A stretch of 64,000 bases of DNA, taken from the NCBI GenBank assembly GCA_043228905.1, contig JBHGNT010000010.1:6324001-6388000 (forward strand). The letters run 5' to 3'. The notes under the pieces were generated by a model. The model did no database searches. It was not told the DNA's origin and worked only from the letters and a program-made list of their open reading frames with translations. The stretch comes from Azolla caroliniana (Eukaryota > Polypodiophyta). The translations under genes and the position numbers were made by a program. Of this stretch, positions 22,828 through 32,699 are shown piece after piece (position 1 is the stretch's first letter; each line of letters opens with the position of its first letter).

Positions 22828-23283
22828 CTAGATACGAACGCCGTGATAATGCATCTGCCTTCCCTTGGTGCTTCCCCGGACGATATGTAATTTTGAAGTC
22901 GAAACGGTGAGGAAGTGGGCCCACCGAGCTTGACGTCGATTCAACACACGAGCATCCTGAAAGTAGGCAAAGTTCTTGTGGTCACTAAATACGGTGACAG
23001 GATGAGAGGATCCCTCCAAAAAATGTCTCCATTGTATAAAAGAATCCACTATTGCCAATAGTTCCTTATCATGAATTTCGTAGTTGATTTCGGCGGCGTC
23101 AAACTTGCGTGAGTGAAAAGCCACAAGATGTAGCTTCTCATCATTCCCTTGTTGTGACAGAATGCTCCCCAATGCAAAATCCGATGCGTCAGCTTCGATA
23201 ATGAATGGTTTTTCCGGATTGACATGAGCTAGAATTGGAGCCGATGTAAATGCCTTTTTAGGACTCTCGAAAGCCACATCCAT
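22828..23283 (-). pseudogene. Gypsy RNase H
   Basis: Shows FIIEADASDFALGSILSQ (first catalytic Asp), YEIHDKELLAIVDSFIQW (catalytic Glu) and VFSDHKNFAYF (Asp). It is separated from RT by a frameshift near 23290, and the end of the domain (the usual ADALSR motif) runs in another frame near 22830. Confidence 0.88.
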
Positions 23284-23287
23284 TTCT

Positions 23288-24763
23288 TCAGACCAGATGA
23301 ACAGTTGCCCCTTCTTGGTAAGTTGTGTGAGAGGTAGAACGAGATCTTTGAGTAATCTTGTATGAACTTCCGGTAAAAATTGGCAAAGCTAGGAAGCATT
23401 GCACATCCCGCACCGAACGCGGAGTCTGCCATTCTACCACCGTTTTGACCTTAGCTGGGTCCATGGAGATGCCTTCTGACAAAATGATGTAGCCGAGAAA
23501 TTCCACTTGGTTGTACCCGAAACTACATTTTTCCAGCTTTGCATACAGACCATGTTCTCGAAGTTGTTTTAGTACTAATAGTACATGAGAATCATGTTCT
23601 TCTTGGGTCTTTGAATAAACTAGTAGATCATCCAAATAGATGATCAAACAATCATCCAAAAGATCTCGGAATATATCATTAGCCATGTGCTGGAAGACTG
23701 CCAGTGCATTACTGAGGCCGAACGGCATGACCGTATACTCGAAGTGCCCATATCTGGTGCGAAACGCGGTCTTCCATTCGTCTCTTGGTCGGATCCGTAC
23801 GAGGTTATATGCTCCCCGTAAGTCGATCTTCGTGAAGAACCTGACACCATTGATCCGTTCTAAAAGACTTGAGATAAGGGGAAGAGCATACCTATTCCTG
23901 ATTGTAACCTTATTCAGGCCATGGTAATCTACAACGAAACGAAGCGATCCATCCTTTTTCTTGACGAAGAAAATGGGCGTGCCCGCTGGAGATTTCGAAT
24001 GTCGGATGAAACCATTTTCCAAATTCTCCTCTATATAGGCCCGAAGGACTTCCAGCTCGGTTGGTGACAAATTGTAGATCGGTCCCCATGGCGGCTCTTT
24101 TCCCGGCTGTAAATCGATGGGGCAATCGTACGGTTGATGATGAGGAAGTGTGTTGGCTTGTACTTTATCGAACACATCGGCGTAACGACGATACTTCTCA
24201 GGAAGTTGAACGGTGGATTCTTCTTTAGTGGTGCTGGAGGGGTTTACTGATATTGCAAAGAGGAACATTTCCTCCTTGTGCCCTTCTTTACGCAACTGAC
24301 GTAGCGAAATGGTTGCCATCTTCTGAGTTGACCCTTGGGTTTGTCGACACCGGATTTCTCTTGTTCTCCAATCTATGTCTGGGTTATGTAACTCGAACCA
24401 CGGTAATCCTAAAACTATGGGATTTTCTGGGATACTAATAATATTAAATGATACTACACATGCTAAGTTATCTAGGACAATATTAATGGGCTCTGACTCT
24501 TCTATGATATTTCCGGAAGCAATGGGACGTCCATCAATGACTACTACAGAGGCTGGACACTGGAGTTTTCTTAGGGATATCTTATGAGCTTGAGCAAATT
24601 TCTTATCCATAAATGAAGAGTTAGCTCCGAAATCTCGAAGTGCTAGGACATGTACTGGAGGGGTACTTTTAGTACTAACTATTACTTGGGCTACAAACAC
24701 ATCACTAACTTGCTTAGAGGGAATGGAACCACTAATGGGCTGCACAGATCTAGTGCTGTCCAA
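23288..24763 (-). pseudogene. Gypsy protease and reverse transcriptase
   Basis: A 491-codon frame. The N-terminal aspartic protease motif reads LRDFGANSSFM, with Phe replacing the Ser/Thr of the D(S/T)G active site, then IVLGLPWFELHNP. RT follows: SPAGTPIFFVKKKDGSLRF, VDYHGLNKVTIRNRYALP, FTKIDLRGAYN, MPFGLSNALAVFQ, the catalytic YLDDLLVYS and VEFLGYIIL. The end diverges after RDVQCFL because of a frameshift near 23395. The neighbouring frame 23432-23229 carries the continuation [15 protein letters not shown]. Confidence 0.92.
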
Positions 24764-24789
24764 CCAAACGACTCCTATTTTGGCTGGAC

Positions 24790-25941
24790 TTAGTCGTTTA
24801 ACTCTTCTTCTAACTGACTAAGGACATCAAATCTGTTCGCTAGATCTGGGCTATTAGTACTATTAGGACTATCAGATATCCCTACTGAAATAGGCTCGGG
24901 TTTAGTACAATTAGAACTAACGACTATTTGGTTTACCTGTCTTCTTGGTCTATGGGGGCAATTTATTGCAATATGTCCTGGTCCACCGCAGTAAAGACAT
25001 AGTCGATTTGTACGACGTCGCTGCTTTTCTTCTTCGGATAATGGCCCTCGACGACGTGTAGTGTCAATCTCCATCGGAGTCAGAGTATTCGCTGGAGGCA
25101 CATTATATGACTCCCTCGGAAAAGGTCTTGCTACCACTGAGGCGTAGGTGGGCTCTGATCTTGCCCTCGGCATCTGTAGCTGTCGTTCCGAACGTCGCTC
25201 AAAGAGGCGGTTGTCACATCTCATCGCGCGACTGATTGCTTCTGTTAAGGACTTTGGCTCTTCGGGGAAGGTCAAGAGTAAATCCTTGACGTCGTTGCGT
25301 AAACCATAACGGAATTGCTCCATCAACGCTTGATCATCCCAAGGGATATCGGCGGCAAGTAGGCGAAAATCTGTAGCATATGCAGAGGCTGGACGGTCAC
25401 CTTGGCGTAATCGCCAAATTTTGTGGATTGCGGTCCTGATGCTGTCAGTATCTCCGAAACATGCTTTAAACTCACCTAGAAACTCTTCAAAATTATTGAG
25501 TAACGGAGATTCCTTTTCTAATAGTGGAGCGAACCATGCCAACGCTGAGCCACTTAACAAAGTGCCTACTAAACCCACTCGTGATGCATCAGTGGGATAT
25601 CGGGAAGGATGCATTTGAATAACTAATCGTACCTGGTTAAGGAACCCTCTAAACTGCGATCGCGTTCCATCGAACTTCGTGGGAAGGCCAATCTTGGGTT
25701 CTTTATGAATCCCTTGTGTTCCGAGCCCTTGTTGTTGCATCGCTACGATGGTTGCTTCGAGTTGTTGCACGCGTAACGCAAGTTCCCCATGTTGTTGTTG
25801 CGTTTGCTGCTTTTCTAAGGAGATTTGCTGAAGATCCCCCAGCAACCGTTGGTTTTCTTGTTCCAAAGCATGGAACTTCTCTTTCAAGCATTGAAATTCC
25901 GAGAAAACAGATTGATATTCTTTAGCGCTAACAGTGGCCAT
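24790..25941 (-). CDS. Gypsy gag polyprotein
   Basis: A full-length open frame of 383 codons starting MATVSAKEYQSVF. Residues about 10-75 form a Gln-rich coiled coil (FHALEQENQRLLGDLQQ). The core reads PTKFDGTRSQFRGFLNQ, VGLVGTLLSGSALAWFAPLL, FGDTDS and WRLRQGDRPASAYATDFR. A CCHC zinc knuckle CLYCGGPGHIAINC lies at about 315-328. Gag packages element RNA into particles. The core resembles the gag of fungal and vertebrate Ty3-type elements more than standard seed-plant chromoviruses (from family knowledge). A homologous, shorter gag is at 31376-32380. Confidence 0.92.
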   Translation of the reverse strand: MATVSAKEYQSVFSEFQCLKEKFHALEQENQRLLGDLQQISLEKQQTQQQHGELALRVQQLEATIVAMQQQGLGTQGIHKEPKIGLPTKFDGTRSQFRGFLNQVRLVIQMHPSRYPTDASRVGLVGTLLSGSALAWFAPLLEKESPLLNNFEEFLGEFKACFGDTDSIRTAIHKIWRLRQGDRPASAYATDFRLLAADIPWDDQALMEQFRYGLRNDVKDLLLTFPEEPKSLTEAISRAMRCDNRLFERRSERQLQMPRARSEPTYASVVARPFPRESYNVPPANTLTPMEIDTTRRRGPLSEEEKQRRRTNRLCLYCGGPGHIAINCPHRPRRQVNQIVVSSNCTKPEPISVGISDSPNSTNSPDLANRFDVLSQLEEELND

Positions 25942-26015
25942 AGGATGAAAGAAAAGAGGAATAAGAGATTAGTAGGAAATGAGTGAGACAGAAGGTAGGG
26001 GAAATCAGTTCAAAC

Positions 26016-26445
26016 TGTCAGGAACAGTACTAAGACATAGAAGGACTCAGTACTAAAAGAAGTATTAGTACTAAGAGAGGTGAAGAACTCTCGAGAGAAG
26101 GAAAAAGTGAGTGAGAGGGAGGGAGAGAGAGATCGAGAGAGAGAGAGAGTGATGATAAGAAAAGATATATATTATGTGAAGAAAATGTACAATAGCTAGG
26201 AGGCTTAAGACTTGCGTTGAACCGATTTGGTTCGAAATAATGCCTTGTGCCTCCTTTTATAGTGTTCTAAGGAATACTCCTGAAGTTTCTAGAATGTTCC
26301 AGAGAAATCTAGAATATACATCAATTTTCTAGAATAAAACATAAATGAAAATAATATTCTACGTATTACAATGTATAATCTAATGGTCAAGAGCTCGACC
26401 CATGTAGCATAAGGTCATGGGTTCGAGTCTTGCCATATCATGACA
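26016..26445 (-). repeat. Gypsy 5' LTR
   Basis: Partner of 20783-21212, about 98% identical by eye. On the minus strand it ends CCTGACA and is followed by GTTTGAACTGATTTC, which is not a TGG-type primer site. The same GTTTGAAC follows the related LTR near 31297. Confidence 0.95.
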
Positions 26446-27865
26446 GCCGGATATCGAGTTCACCAATGAAGTCCTTCATCCATAATATTTCCTTGCCGAC
26501 TTCCACAACCGCCATGTACTCTGCCTCCGTGGTTGACAACACAACCGTTTTCTACAGCCTCGACTGTCACGAAACAACTCCCCCTGCATATGTCATTACA
26601 CACCCGGATGTAGACCGGCTGGTATCCACATAAGCCGACATGTCCGAATTGGTGAAACCGTCAAGTTGAGGTTTACCGGAGCCGAATCAGAGACACATAT
26701 TCGAAGTGCCCTTCAAGTACCGGAGTATCCATTTGACCGCGTTCCAATGCTCCTTGTCAGGATTACTCATAAACCGGCTCACCACTCCGATTGCGTATCA
26801 AATATCCAGTCGAGTACACACCATTGCGTACATTAAGCTCCCGATGGCAGAAGCATATGGAACCTTCATCATATCTGCCTTCTCTGCATTCGTCTTCGGG
26901 CTTTGCTTACCGGATAATCCGCAGTTTGCCGGGAGTGTCGATCCGACCGGTTTTGCTTCTAACATGTTGAACCGCTGAAGCACCTTTGTCACGTATTTCT
27001 CCTGTGACAACCACAATTGCTTCTTTGACCGGTCCCGGATGATGTGCATCCCCAATATCTGTCTTGTCGGGCCCAAGTCTTTCATTGAGAAAGTTCGGTT
27101 GAGAGCCTTCTTCAGCATCCGTATTTTGGCTTGGTCCCGTCCGACGATCAACATGTTGTCCACGTATAGAAGGAGTATCAGGAAGTCGCCTCCTTCGAAC
27201 TTCTTCACAAACACGCAGTGATCGGTTTGCGTTTTGTGATACCCTTGGTCGGTCATGAAGGAGTCGAACTTCCGGTACCATTGTCGGGGAGCCTGCTTTA
27301 GTCCGTACAGGCTCTTCTTCAACCGGCAAACCAGGTGCTCCTTCCCTTTCTCCACGAATCCGTCCGGTTGTTGCATGTAGATCTCCTCTTCGAGGTCACC
27401 GTGAAGGAATGCTGTCTTCACGTCCAGCTGCTCTACCTCGAGGTTCATGCTGGCCGCTATACTCAGCACCATTCGGATGGAAGTCATCTTTACTACCGGG
27501 GCAAATATCTCGTCGAAGTCCACACCCTTCTTCTGCTGGAATCCCTTCACCACGATCCTAGCTTTGTATCTTGGGGGTTTGTCGGCATCTCTCGGTTTCA
27601 ACTTGTACATCCACTTATTTCGGAGTGCCCGCTTTTCTTTCGGCAACTCCACCAATTCGTACATATGGTTCTCATGCAGGGAATCCATCTCATCTTGCAT
27701 GGCACTTAACCATTTGCGACTGTGGGTGTCGTCCTTCGCTTCTTCGAAGCTTTCCAGCTCTCCCTCATCGGTTAGCAGCACATGCTCTGCATCCGGAAAT
27801 CTTCGGGGGGGCCTTCTCTCTCTGAGAGGATATCTCTGTCTTTGGCCTTCGGCAATTGGCTCCAC
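26446..27865 (-). pseudogene. Copia reverse transcriptase and start of RNase H
   Basis: The main frame is 27865-26798 (355 codons). Motifs: KWLSAMQDEMDSLHEN, FDEIFAPVVKMTSIRMVLSI, QLDVKTAFLHGDLEEEIYM, KSLYGLKQAPRQWYRKFD and YVDNMLIVGRD, where the catalytic YVDD has become YVDN. IGSLMYAMVCTRLDI then ends in a stop. RNase H sequence continues to the gypsy insertion (ADTG, then KQLPE-type text in other frames). The Asp to Asn change alone should inactivate the polymerase. Confidence 0.92.
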
Positions 27866-27871
27866 AATTTT

Positions 27872-28885
27872 TTATTCATTCGAATCTGATTCGGGGTCTT
27901 GGCCGGTTCCGATTTTAGCTTCCTCTACTTCTTCTTCTGTCGGTTTGGTATCCTCACCGTAACCGGCTGGTTCCTCGAGTGTCAATCGGCTCTTAGTTGG
28001 GTGGGTCCGAATCTCATTAGAGTTCATTATCTTCTTCTCCGACTCCCAGTCGGCAAGAGTCTTGTCCTCCATGAAGATAATATCTCGACTCCGGAATATT
28101 TTCTGGTCGACCGGGTCCCACACTCGGTCGTCGAACTCATCGTCGCCGTAACCGAGGAATATGCATGGCCAGGTCTTCGGATCTAACTTTCCTCTCTGGT
28201 CCTTAGCTACATGCACGTACGCAAGACACCTGAATACCTTCAGATGCCGGTAGGACACTTTCTTACCGGTCTAGATTCTCTGCGGCGTGTCTCCGTCCAA
28301 GGGTACTGAGGGTGATCTGTTTATCACATATGTCGCCGTCGACAGTGCCTCAGCCCAAAACGTCTTGGGTAATTTTGCATGCGCCAGCATACTCCGGACC
28401 CTCTCCATTATGGTCTGGTTCATCCTCTCGGCCAACCCGTTTAGTTCCGGCATCTTCGACACGGTAAATTCGAGCCGGATTCCCTTCAAGCGACAACACT
28501 CCTCGAACTGCCTCCGGTATTCACCTCCGTTATCTGCTCGAACCACCTTCAGCTTCCGGCCAGATTCTCTTTCCACTCTTGCGTGGAGCTCCTTGAAGAC
28601 GGATAACACCTGATCCTTCGTCTTCAACGGTGTGGCCCATAGCCTCCTGTTGTGGTCATCTATGAACGTCACGAAGTACTACGATCCTGCATGTGACTTC
28701 GTGTCCACTTGACACACATAAGTATGCACCAACTCCAATGGTGCATTACGTCTCATCGGTGTCCTCGATCGGAAGGAGGTCCGGTTTTGTTTACCGGCTA
28801 GGCAGTCGGTGCACCTCTCAAGATGCACGTTCTTCATTGGAATGAGGTTGTCATCGGCAAGCCTCTTCATCCCCTTCACGCTCAT
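27872..28885 (-). pseudogene. Copia integrase
   Basis: Three frames in order. 28885-28679 carries the GAG-pre-integrase/zinc part (CTDCLAGKQNRTSF). 28672-28271 carries the core FIDDHNRRLW, VRADNGGEY and NGLAERMNQTIMERVR, giving the D-D-E set. 28258-27872 carries the C-terminal FLGYGDDEFDDRVWDP and SRDIIFMED. A stop (S*YFVTF) separates the first two. Integrase would insert the element cDNA. Confidence 0.92.
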
Positions 28886-28889
28886 GTGA

Positions 28890-29420
28890 CACAGTCTCTT
28901 GTGCTACAACTCACCGATAGTGTTGGAAGCCACATTCACTTCTTCCGGGCATAACCAGGCATTCATCAGGTACAACGTGTTGACCTTCCGGGCCCGAGCC
29001 ACAGTCAAGCTCCCTTTGCTGAACTTCATAACACCGTTCCGGATGCTACCCGTGTAGCCTTCATCATCTAGCCGACCGGCTGATATCAGGTTTAGTCGAA
29101 CCTCCGGAACGTGTCAGACATCCTCCAACAACAGCTTGCTTCCGGTTGGTGTTGTCAACCACACGTCTCCTATGCCGACAATTCGGCATGTACCTTCATT
29201 CCCCATCCAGACACAGCCTTGATCACCGGCTGAGTAGGATGAGAAGCATTTCCGATCCGGGGTAAGGTGGAATGACGCTCCGGAATCGACTACCTAGGTC
29301 ATCTCGTCGCCGGCAAGGTTTAACTCACTCTCCTCGGTGATGAGCATCAACTCTTCTTCACTTGCCACGATTGCCATCGTTCCCTTCCGGTCCGGCCCCC
29401 TCTGGTCTTTACCGTTTCAG
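28890..29420 (-). pseudogene. Copia protease
   Basis: The minus strand reads VVDSGASFHLTPDRKCF at about 29240-29300, with the D-S-G active site intact, but the preceding codon is a stop (TAG) where Trp is usual. VWMGNEGTCRIVGIGDV and LLLEDV*HVPEVRLNLISAG follow. At least three stops. Confidence 0.8.
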
Positions 29421-29421
29421 T

Positions 29422-30211
29422 TCAGTGTCCGCTTCGAATCAGTACTGTCAGTTTCCTTGTCTTTTCAAAAGTGCCGACAGTTCTTCTGGAAGTGTCCCGG
29501 CTTGCCGCAATAGAAGCACGTAGGCCTCCCCCTTGACTTTGACTGTGTCCCCGACTTTTCCTGGTTCTGGGGACTACGGTTCCTTTGCCTTCCGCGTTCC
29601 GATTCGGTAAGGAGCGCTTTGGAGTCGGAGCTCGTATCCTTATCTCTCCGACACGCCTCCTCATCTAGCAAGCTCGACTTCACTCTTGCTAGGGATAACC
29701 GTTTCCCTTCCGGCCTGGCGTTGCCCAAAGTGACGACCAACGTCTCCCATCTATCTGGGAGGGAACCGAGCAGGAGTAGTGCTAGTACCTCATCGGCGAG
29801 AGGTACTTCTAATGATGTTGCCTAGCATATCAGCCCCTGGAAGGCATTCATGTGGTCCACCATGCTAGAGCCATCTTGGTACCAGAGACTTACTAGCTTC
29901 CGAAATACCGAAACCTGATTAACAACATTTTTGTTCTGAAACATAATGCCGATCTTCTCCTAGTGCTCATGAGCCTTGCTCTCTTCATTGAAGTTGTTGT
30001 ATAGACTCATGTCGATGAAGCACCGTATGTACACCGTTGTCTTCATGTGCATCACCTCCCATATCGTGGCATCGATTTTGTCCGGTCTCTTGTCCCCGAA
30101 TTGAACCGGCAACCAAAGATCTTTAACCACGAGCATGTCCCTCATCTTCGACTTCCACACTAAATAGTTGGAGCCAGTGAGCTTGAACATGCCTCCCAAC
30201 GAATCGTCCAT
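29422..30211 (-). pseudogene. Copia gag
   Basis: Begins MDDSLGGMFKLTGSNYLVWK, the usual copia gag N-terminus. It continues through a stop near 29958 with QNKNVVNQVSVFRKLVSLWY and LLLGSLPDRWETLVVTL. It ends with the zinc knuckle CFYCGKPGHFQKNC at about 29480-29520. In-frame stops near 29958 and 29824 break it. Confidence 0.88.
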
Positions 30212-30229
30212 TTTTTTCTGTGTCGTTTT

Positions 30230-30241
30230 GCTCTGATACCA
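30230..30241 (-). promoter_or_regulatory. Copia primer-binding site
   Basis: TGGTATCAGAGC on the minus strand, two bases after the 5' LTR; complementary to the 3' end of initiator methionine tRNA, the common plant copia primer. Confidence 0.93.
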
Positions 30242-30244
30242 GTT

Positions 30245-30880
30245 TGAAAGGAATACGGTTTCCTAAGCTATGCTCGGCCACAACCGAGACGTCGGATCAA
30301 GCACAGAAAACAGGGATGTGGTGAGATGTATCTACACACGAAACAGTAAAGAAGAGAGTGCACTGGATGTTAACGTGGAAAACCCAAATCTGGGAAAAAC
30401 CACGGTAGCCCTTAGACTGCAAAATATCACTATATCAAGATTACAACAATGGGGCACAGAGGCAATGACCTCTTGCTCCCTCGCTTCGCCATCAGGCGGT
30501 TACAACAGAGGCAACAACCTCTTCCTCTCTCTCTCTCTCTTCTCTGTACACAGTTACGCTCTGAATTATCGCCACAACGATAATAACACAACCAACTCTA
30601 CATTAATACTATTAAATTTGCCCTAGGTCATATTTATACTAATATGACTTTTGAGCTATTTACAAATATAGCCCCAGTGGGCTCTCTGGAACATATTTAC
30701 ATATATGTCCCTTCCATCCGATGAGAGGTTCTCATCGGGCCTGCAACATCCGGTTCTCACCGGGTCTTTCATTGCCGGGTACTCGTCATCCGGATTCGGC
30801 CTCTGCCTATCAGCCTCGGCCGAGTTGCTCATCAACACTGTTCTTCTCACTTCGCATCCGGAGGGACCTGTTTCTTAATA
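30245..30880 (-). repeat. Copia 5' LTR
   Basis: Begins TGAAAGG; its outer end is mutated (TTAATA instead of CTAACA). Directly followed by the target duplication GATGC. Confidence 0.93.
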
Positions 30881-30999
30881 GATGCTTTTTGGGTCTCATT
30901 AGATTCAATAATAGTAAAAGGTCAACTTTTAAAATAATCAATATCAGAAGTTGATGAGTTAATAGTTTTTTGGGGTATAGAAACTAAGAGAGGTTTTAA

Positions 31000-31233
31000 T
31001 TGATATGAGTACTACCGAGACAAAAATGTATTCTACAACATTCTAGAATATTCCATGATTATCTTAAATATCTAAAATACTCTAGAAGATTCTAGAATAC
31101 TCCATAAGGACCTATAAATACGTGTCTACTCATTTATCAGAACCAATTCGGTTCAACTCCAATCTGCAACCCCTTAGCCTACTCATTGTAGCCCTTGTTC
31201 TTCGATAATATTAACTCCTTTTCATTTCAAGTC

Positions 31234-31265
<32 letters not shown>

Positions 31266-31300
31266 ATTTTCTCTCTCCTAATCTCAAGTCACGACAGTTT
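31000..31300 (+). repeat. Partial LTR of a gypsy relative
   Basis: Shares with the nested gypsy LTR the phrases ATTCTAGAATATTCC, TATAAATACGTG (TATA), CCAATTCGGTTCAACTCC and a long (TC)n run, then ends CACGACA followed by GTTTGAACC. The 5' boundary is unclear. Confidence 0.7.
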
Positions 31301-31375
31301 GAACCAAAATTTCCTTCTTCTTCTCCGACTTCTTCTTATCTTATTCAAGAAATCTAGTAAATTTCACTCATAACT

Positions 31376-32400
31376 ATGGAGTCTGTTAGCAAGCAAGAAT
31401 ATATGCACGTACTCTCTGAGCTCGACATGATAACAACTAAGTTCGTGGCATTGGAGCAAGAAAATAAAAGACAACTTGGAGACCTACAACAAATGTTGAG
31501 AAAGTACAACAATACGAAGACTTATCTCAATGGGTGCATCATTTGGAACTACTCTATTGCAACAACAAGCAGCGAAGTTCAAACCCCACCGAGAGAACCA
31601 AAGATTAGTCTTCTGGCCAAGTTTGATGGTACAAAGTCTCTGTTTCATGGAACTTTAAATCAAGCTCGACTTGCGATTAAATTACATCCTAGTCATTACC
31701 CAACTGATGTTGCTTGCGTGGGACTGGTTGGTACCTTGTTAACCGGTACCGCATTAGCATGGTTTGCACCACTCCTAAAGAAGCACTCACCATTGTTAGA
31801 AGATTTGGAAGGACTTATAAAGGAATTTGAAGCCAGCTTTGGAGACACTAGTTATTATGGGCATGACCATATAATATCCCGTGGTGAGAATTTACCATAG
31901 TATTCTATACATGTGGATAAGTGTGAGGGTTAAACGAGAGTGTAAAGAAGGGGAGGATTACTTTTAATCCTCAGAACACTAGTAGTATGAGGACAACAAT
32001 AAAAAAATTCGTCGATTACGACAAGGAGATCGTCCTGCTTCCGGTTAAGCTATAGATTTTCTCCTTTGACATGTGATATTCCATGGGACAAGGCGGCATT
32101 GATGGACCAATTTCGTCAAGGTCTAAGCAACGACGTGAAGGATTTGCTTCTTACCTTCCATGATGATCCAAAATCTCTTACTGAATCAATAAGTCGAGCC
32201 ATACACTGTGACAATAGCTTATTTGAGCGACATTCTGAATGCCAACAAATGTTATGCTTCATATCAAAAGAAAGATATGCTTTGATGGTCGCAACTCCAC
32301 CAATAAAATGTTGAAAAGCAATGACGTCAAGCAAACTGTCTATGCCTATATTGTGGTGGTTCAAGACATATAGTTATGAATTGTCCACATAAACCAAGAT
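31376..32400 (+). pseudogene. Decayed gypsy gag, split by a short insertion
   Basis: The first part (31376-31855) reads MESVSKQEYMHVLSEL, VALEQENKRQLGDLQQML, LAKFDGTKSLFHGTLNQARL and VGLVGTLLTGTALAWFAPLL, clearly homologous to the gag at 24790-25941. After FGDT it is interrupted by about 130 bases, then resumes (31985 on; MRTTIKKF) and continues in 32066-32314 as DIPWDKAALMDQFRQGL and LTFHDDPKSLTESISRA. A zinc-knuckle remnant CLYCGGSRHIVMNC is at about 32340-32385. Non-functional. Confidence 0.88.
31857..31984 (+). repeat. 128-bp insertion sharing sequence with the LTR-like element at 55 kb
   Basis: From TTATGGGCATGACCATATAA to GGATTACTTTTAATCCTC this matches the reverse complement of 55052-55170 with few changes. 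ACACTAGT stands on both sides, the expected target duplication within gag. The comparison with the gag at 25.4 kb shows the sequence is extra. Confidence 0.8.
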
Positions 32401-32699
32401 GACAAGTCAACCAAGTAAGTGCCCATGATAACCTCATTTCAATTTGTGCCCCACCTTCTTGTAACCTAAGTAGGCCTAGTAGCTCCTGTCATAAAAATTC
32501 CTTTGATGTCTTGAGCCAATTAGAAGATGTATTAAACGAGTAAGTCCGACCAAAATAGGAGTCATTTGGTTGGACAGTCTTAAGCATATAATGTCCATCC
32601 CTAGTAGTGGTTCCATTGTTCGATTGCATCAAGTCAAATTAGCCAAGTTTTCTCCGCACAAGTTGAGCTTACCACATTTAGCTACCATCAAGTCTCAGC

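Larger units (their letters stand above)
20783..26445 (-). mobile_element. Ty3/gypsy chromovirus nested in the copia element
   Basis: Identical-length 430-bp LTRs at 20783-21212 and 26016-26445 differ at about eight positions by eye. They are flanked by the 5-bp target duplication GCCGG (20778-20782, 26446-26450). Coding is on the minus strand: gag, protease, RT, RNase H, integrase, chromodomain, the gypsy order. The internal region is 4.8 kb, typical of chromoviruses. Frameshifts in pol (around 23290-23400) and a TAG in integrase (22105-22107) disable it, but it is the youngest full-length element in the window. A conventional TGG-type primer site is absent. Confidence 0.97.
19891..30880 (-). 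mobile_element. Ty1/copia retrotransposon, interrupted by a nested gypsy element
   Basis: LTRs at 19891-20510 and 30245-30880 match at about 95%. They are flanked by the 5-bp target duplication GATGC (19886-19890 and 30881-30885). Coding is on the minus strand, so the right LTR is the 5' LTR. The primer site TGGTATCAGAGC (30230-30241 reversed) is complementary to initiator tRNA-Met, and a purine tract lies next to the left LTR. Gene order gag-protease-integrase-RT-RNase H is the copia order. A gypsy element with its own GCCGG duplication sits in the RNase H region. Without it the copia is about 5.3 kb, a normal length. Several stops and the YVDN change in RT make it non-autonomous. Confidence 0.95.

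Noticed and set aside
27335-28186. Long plus-strand frames (124, 171 and 95 codons)
   Set aside because: Shadows of the copia RT and integrase on the minus strand.
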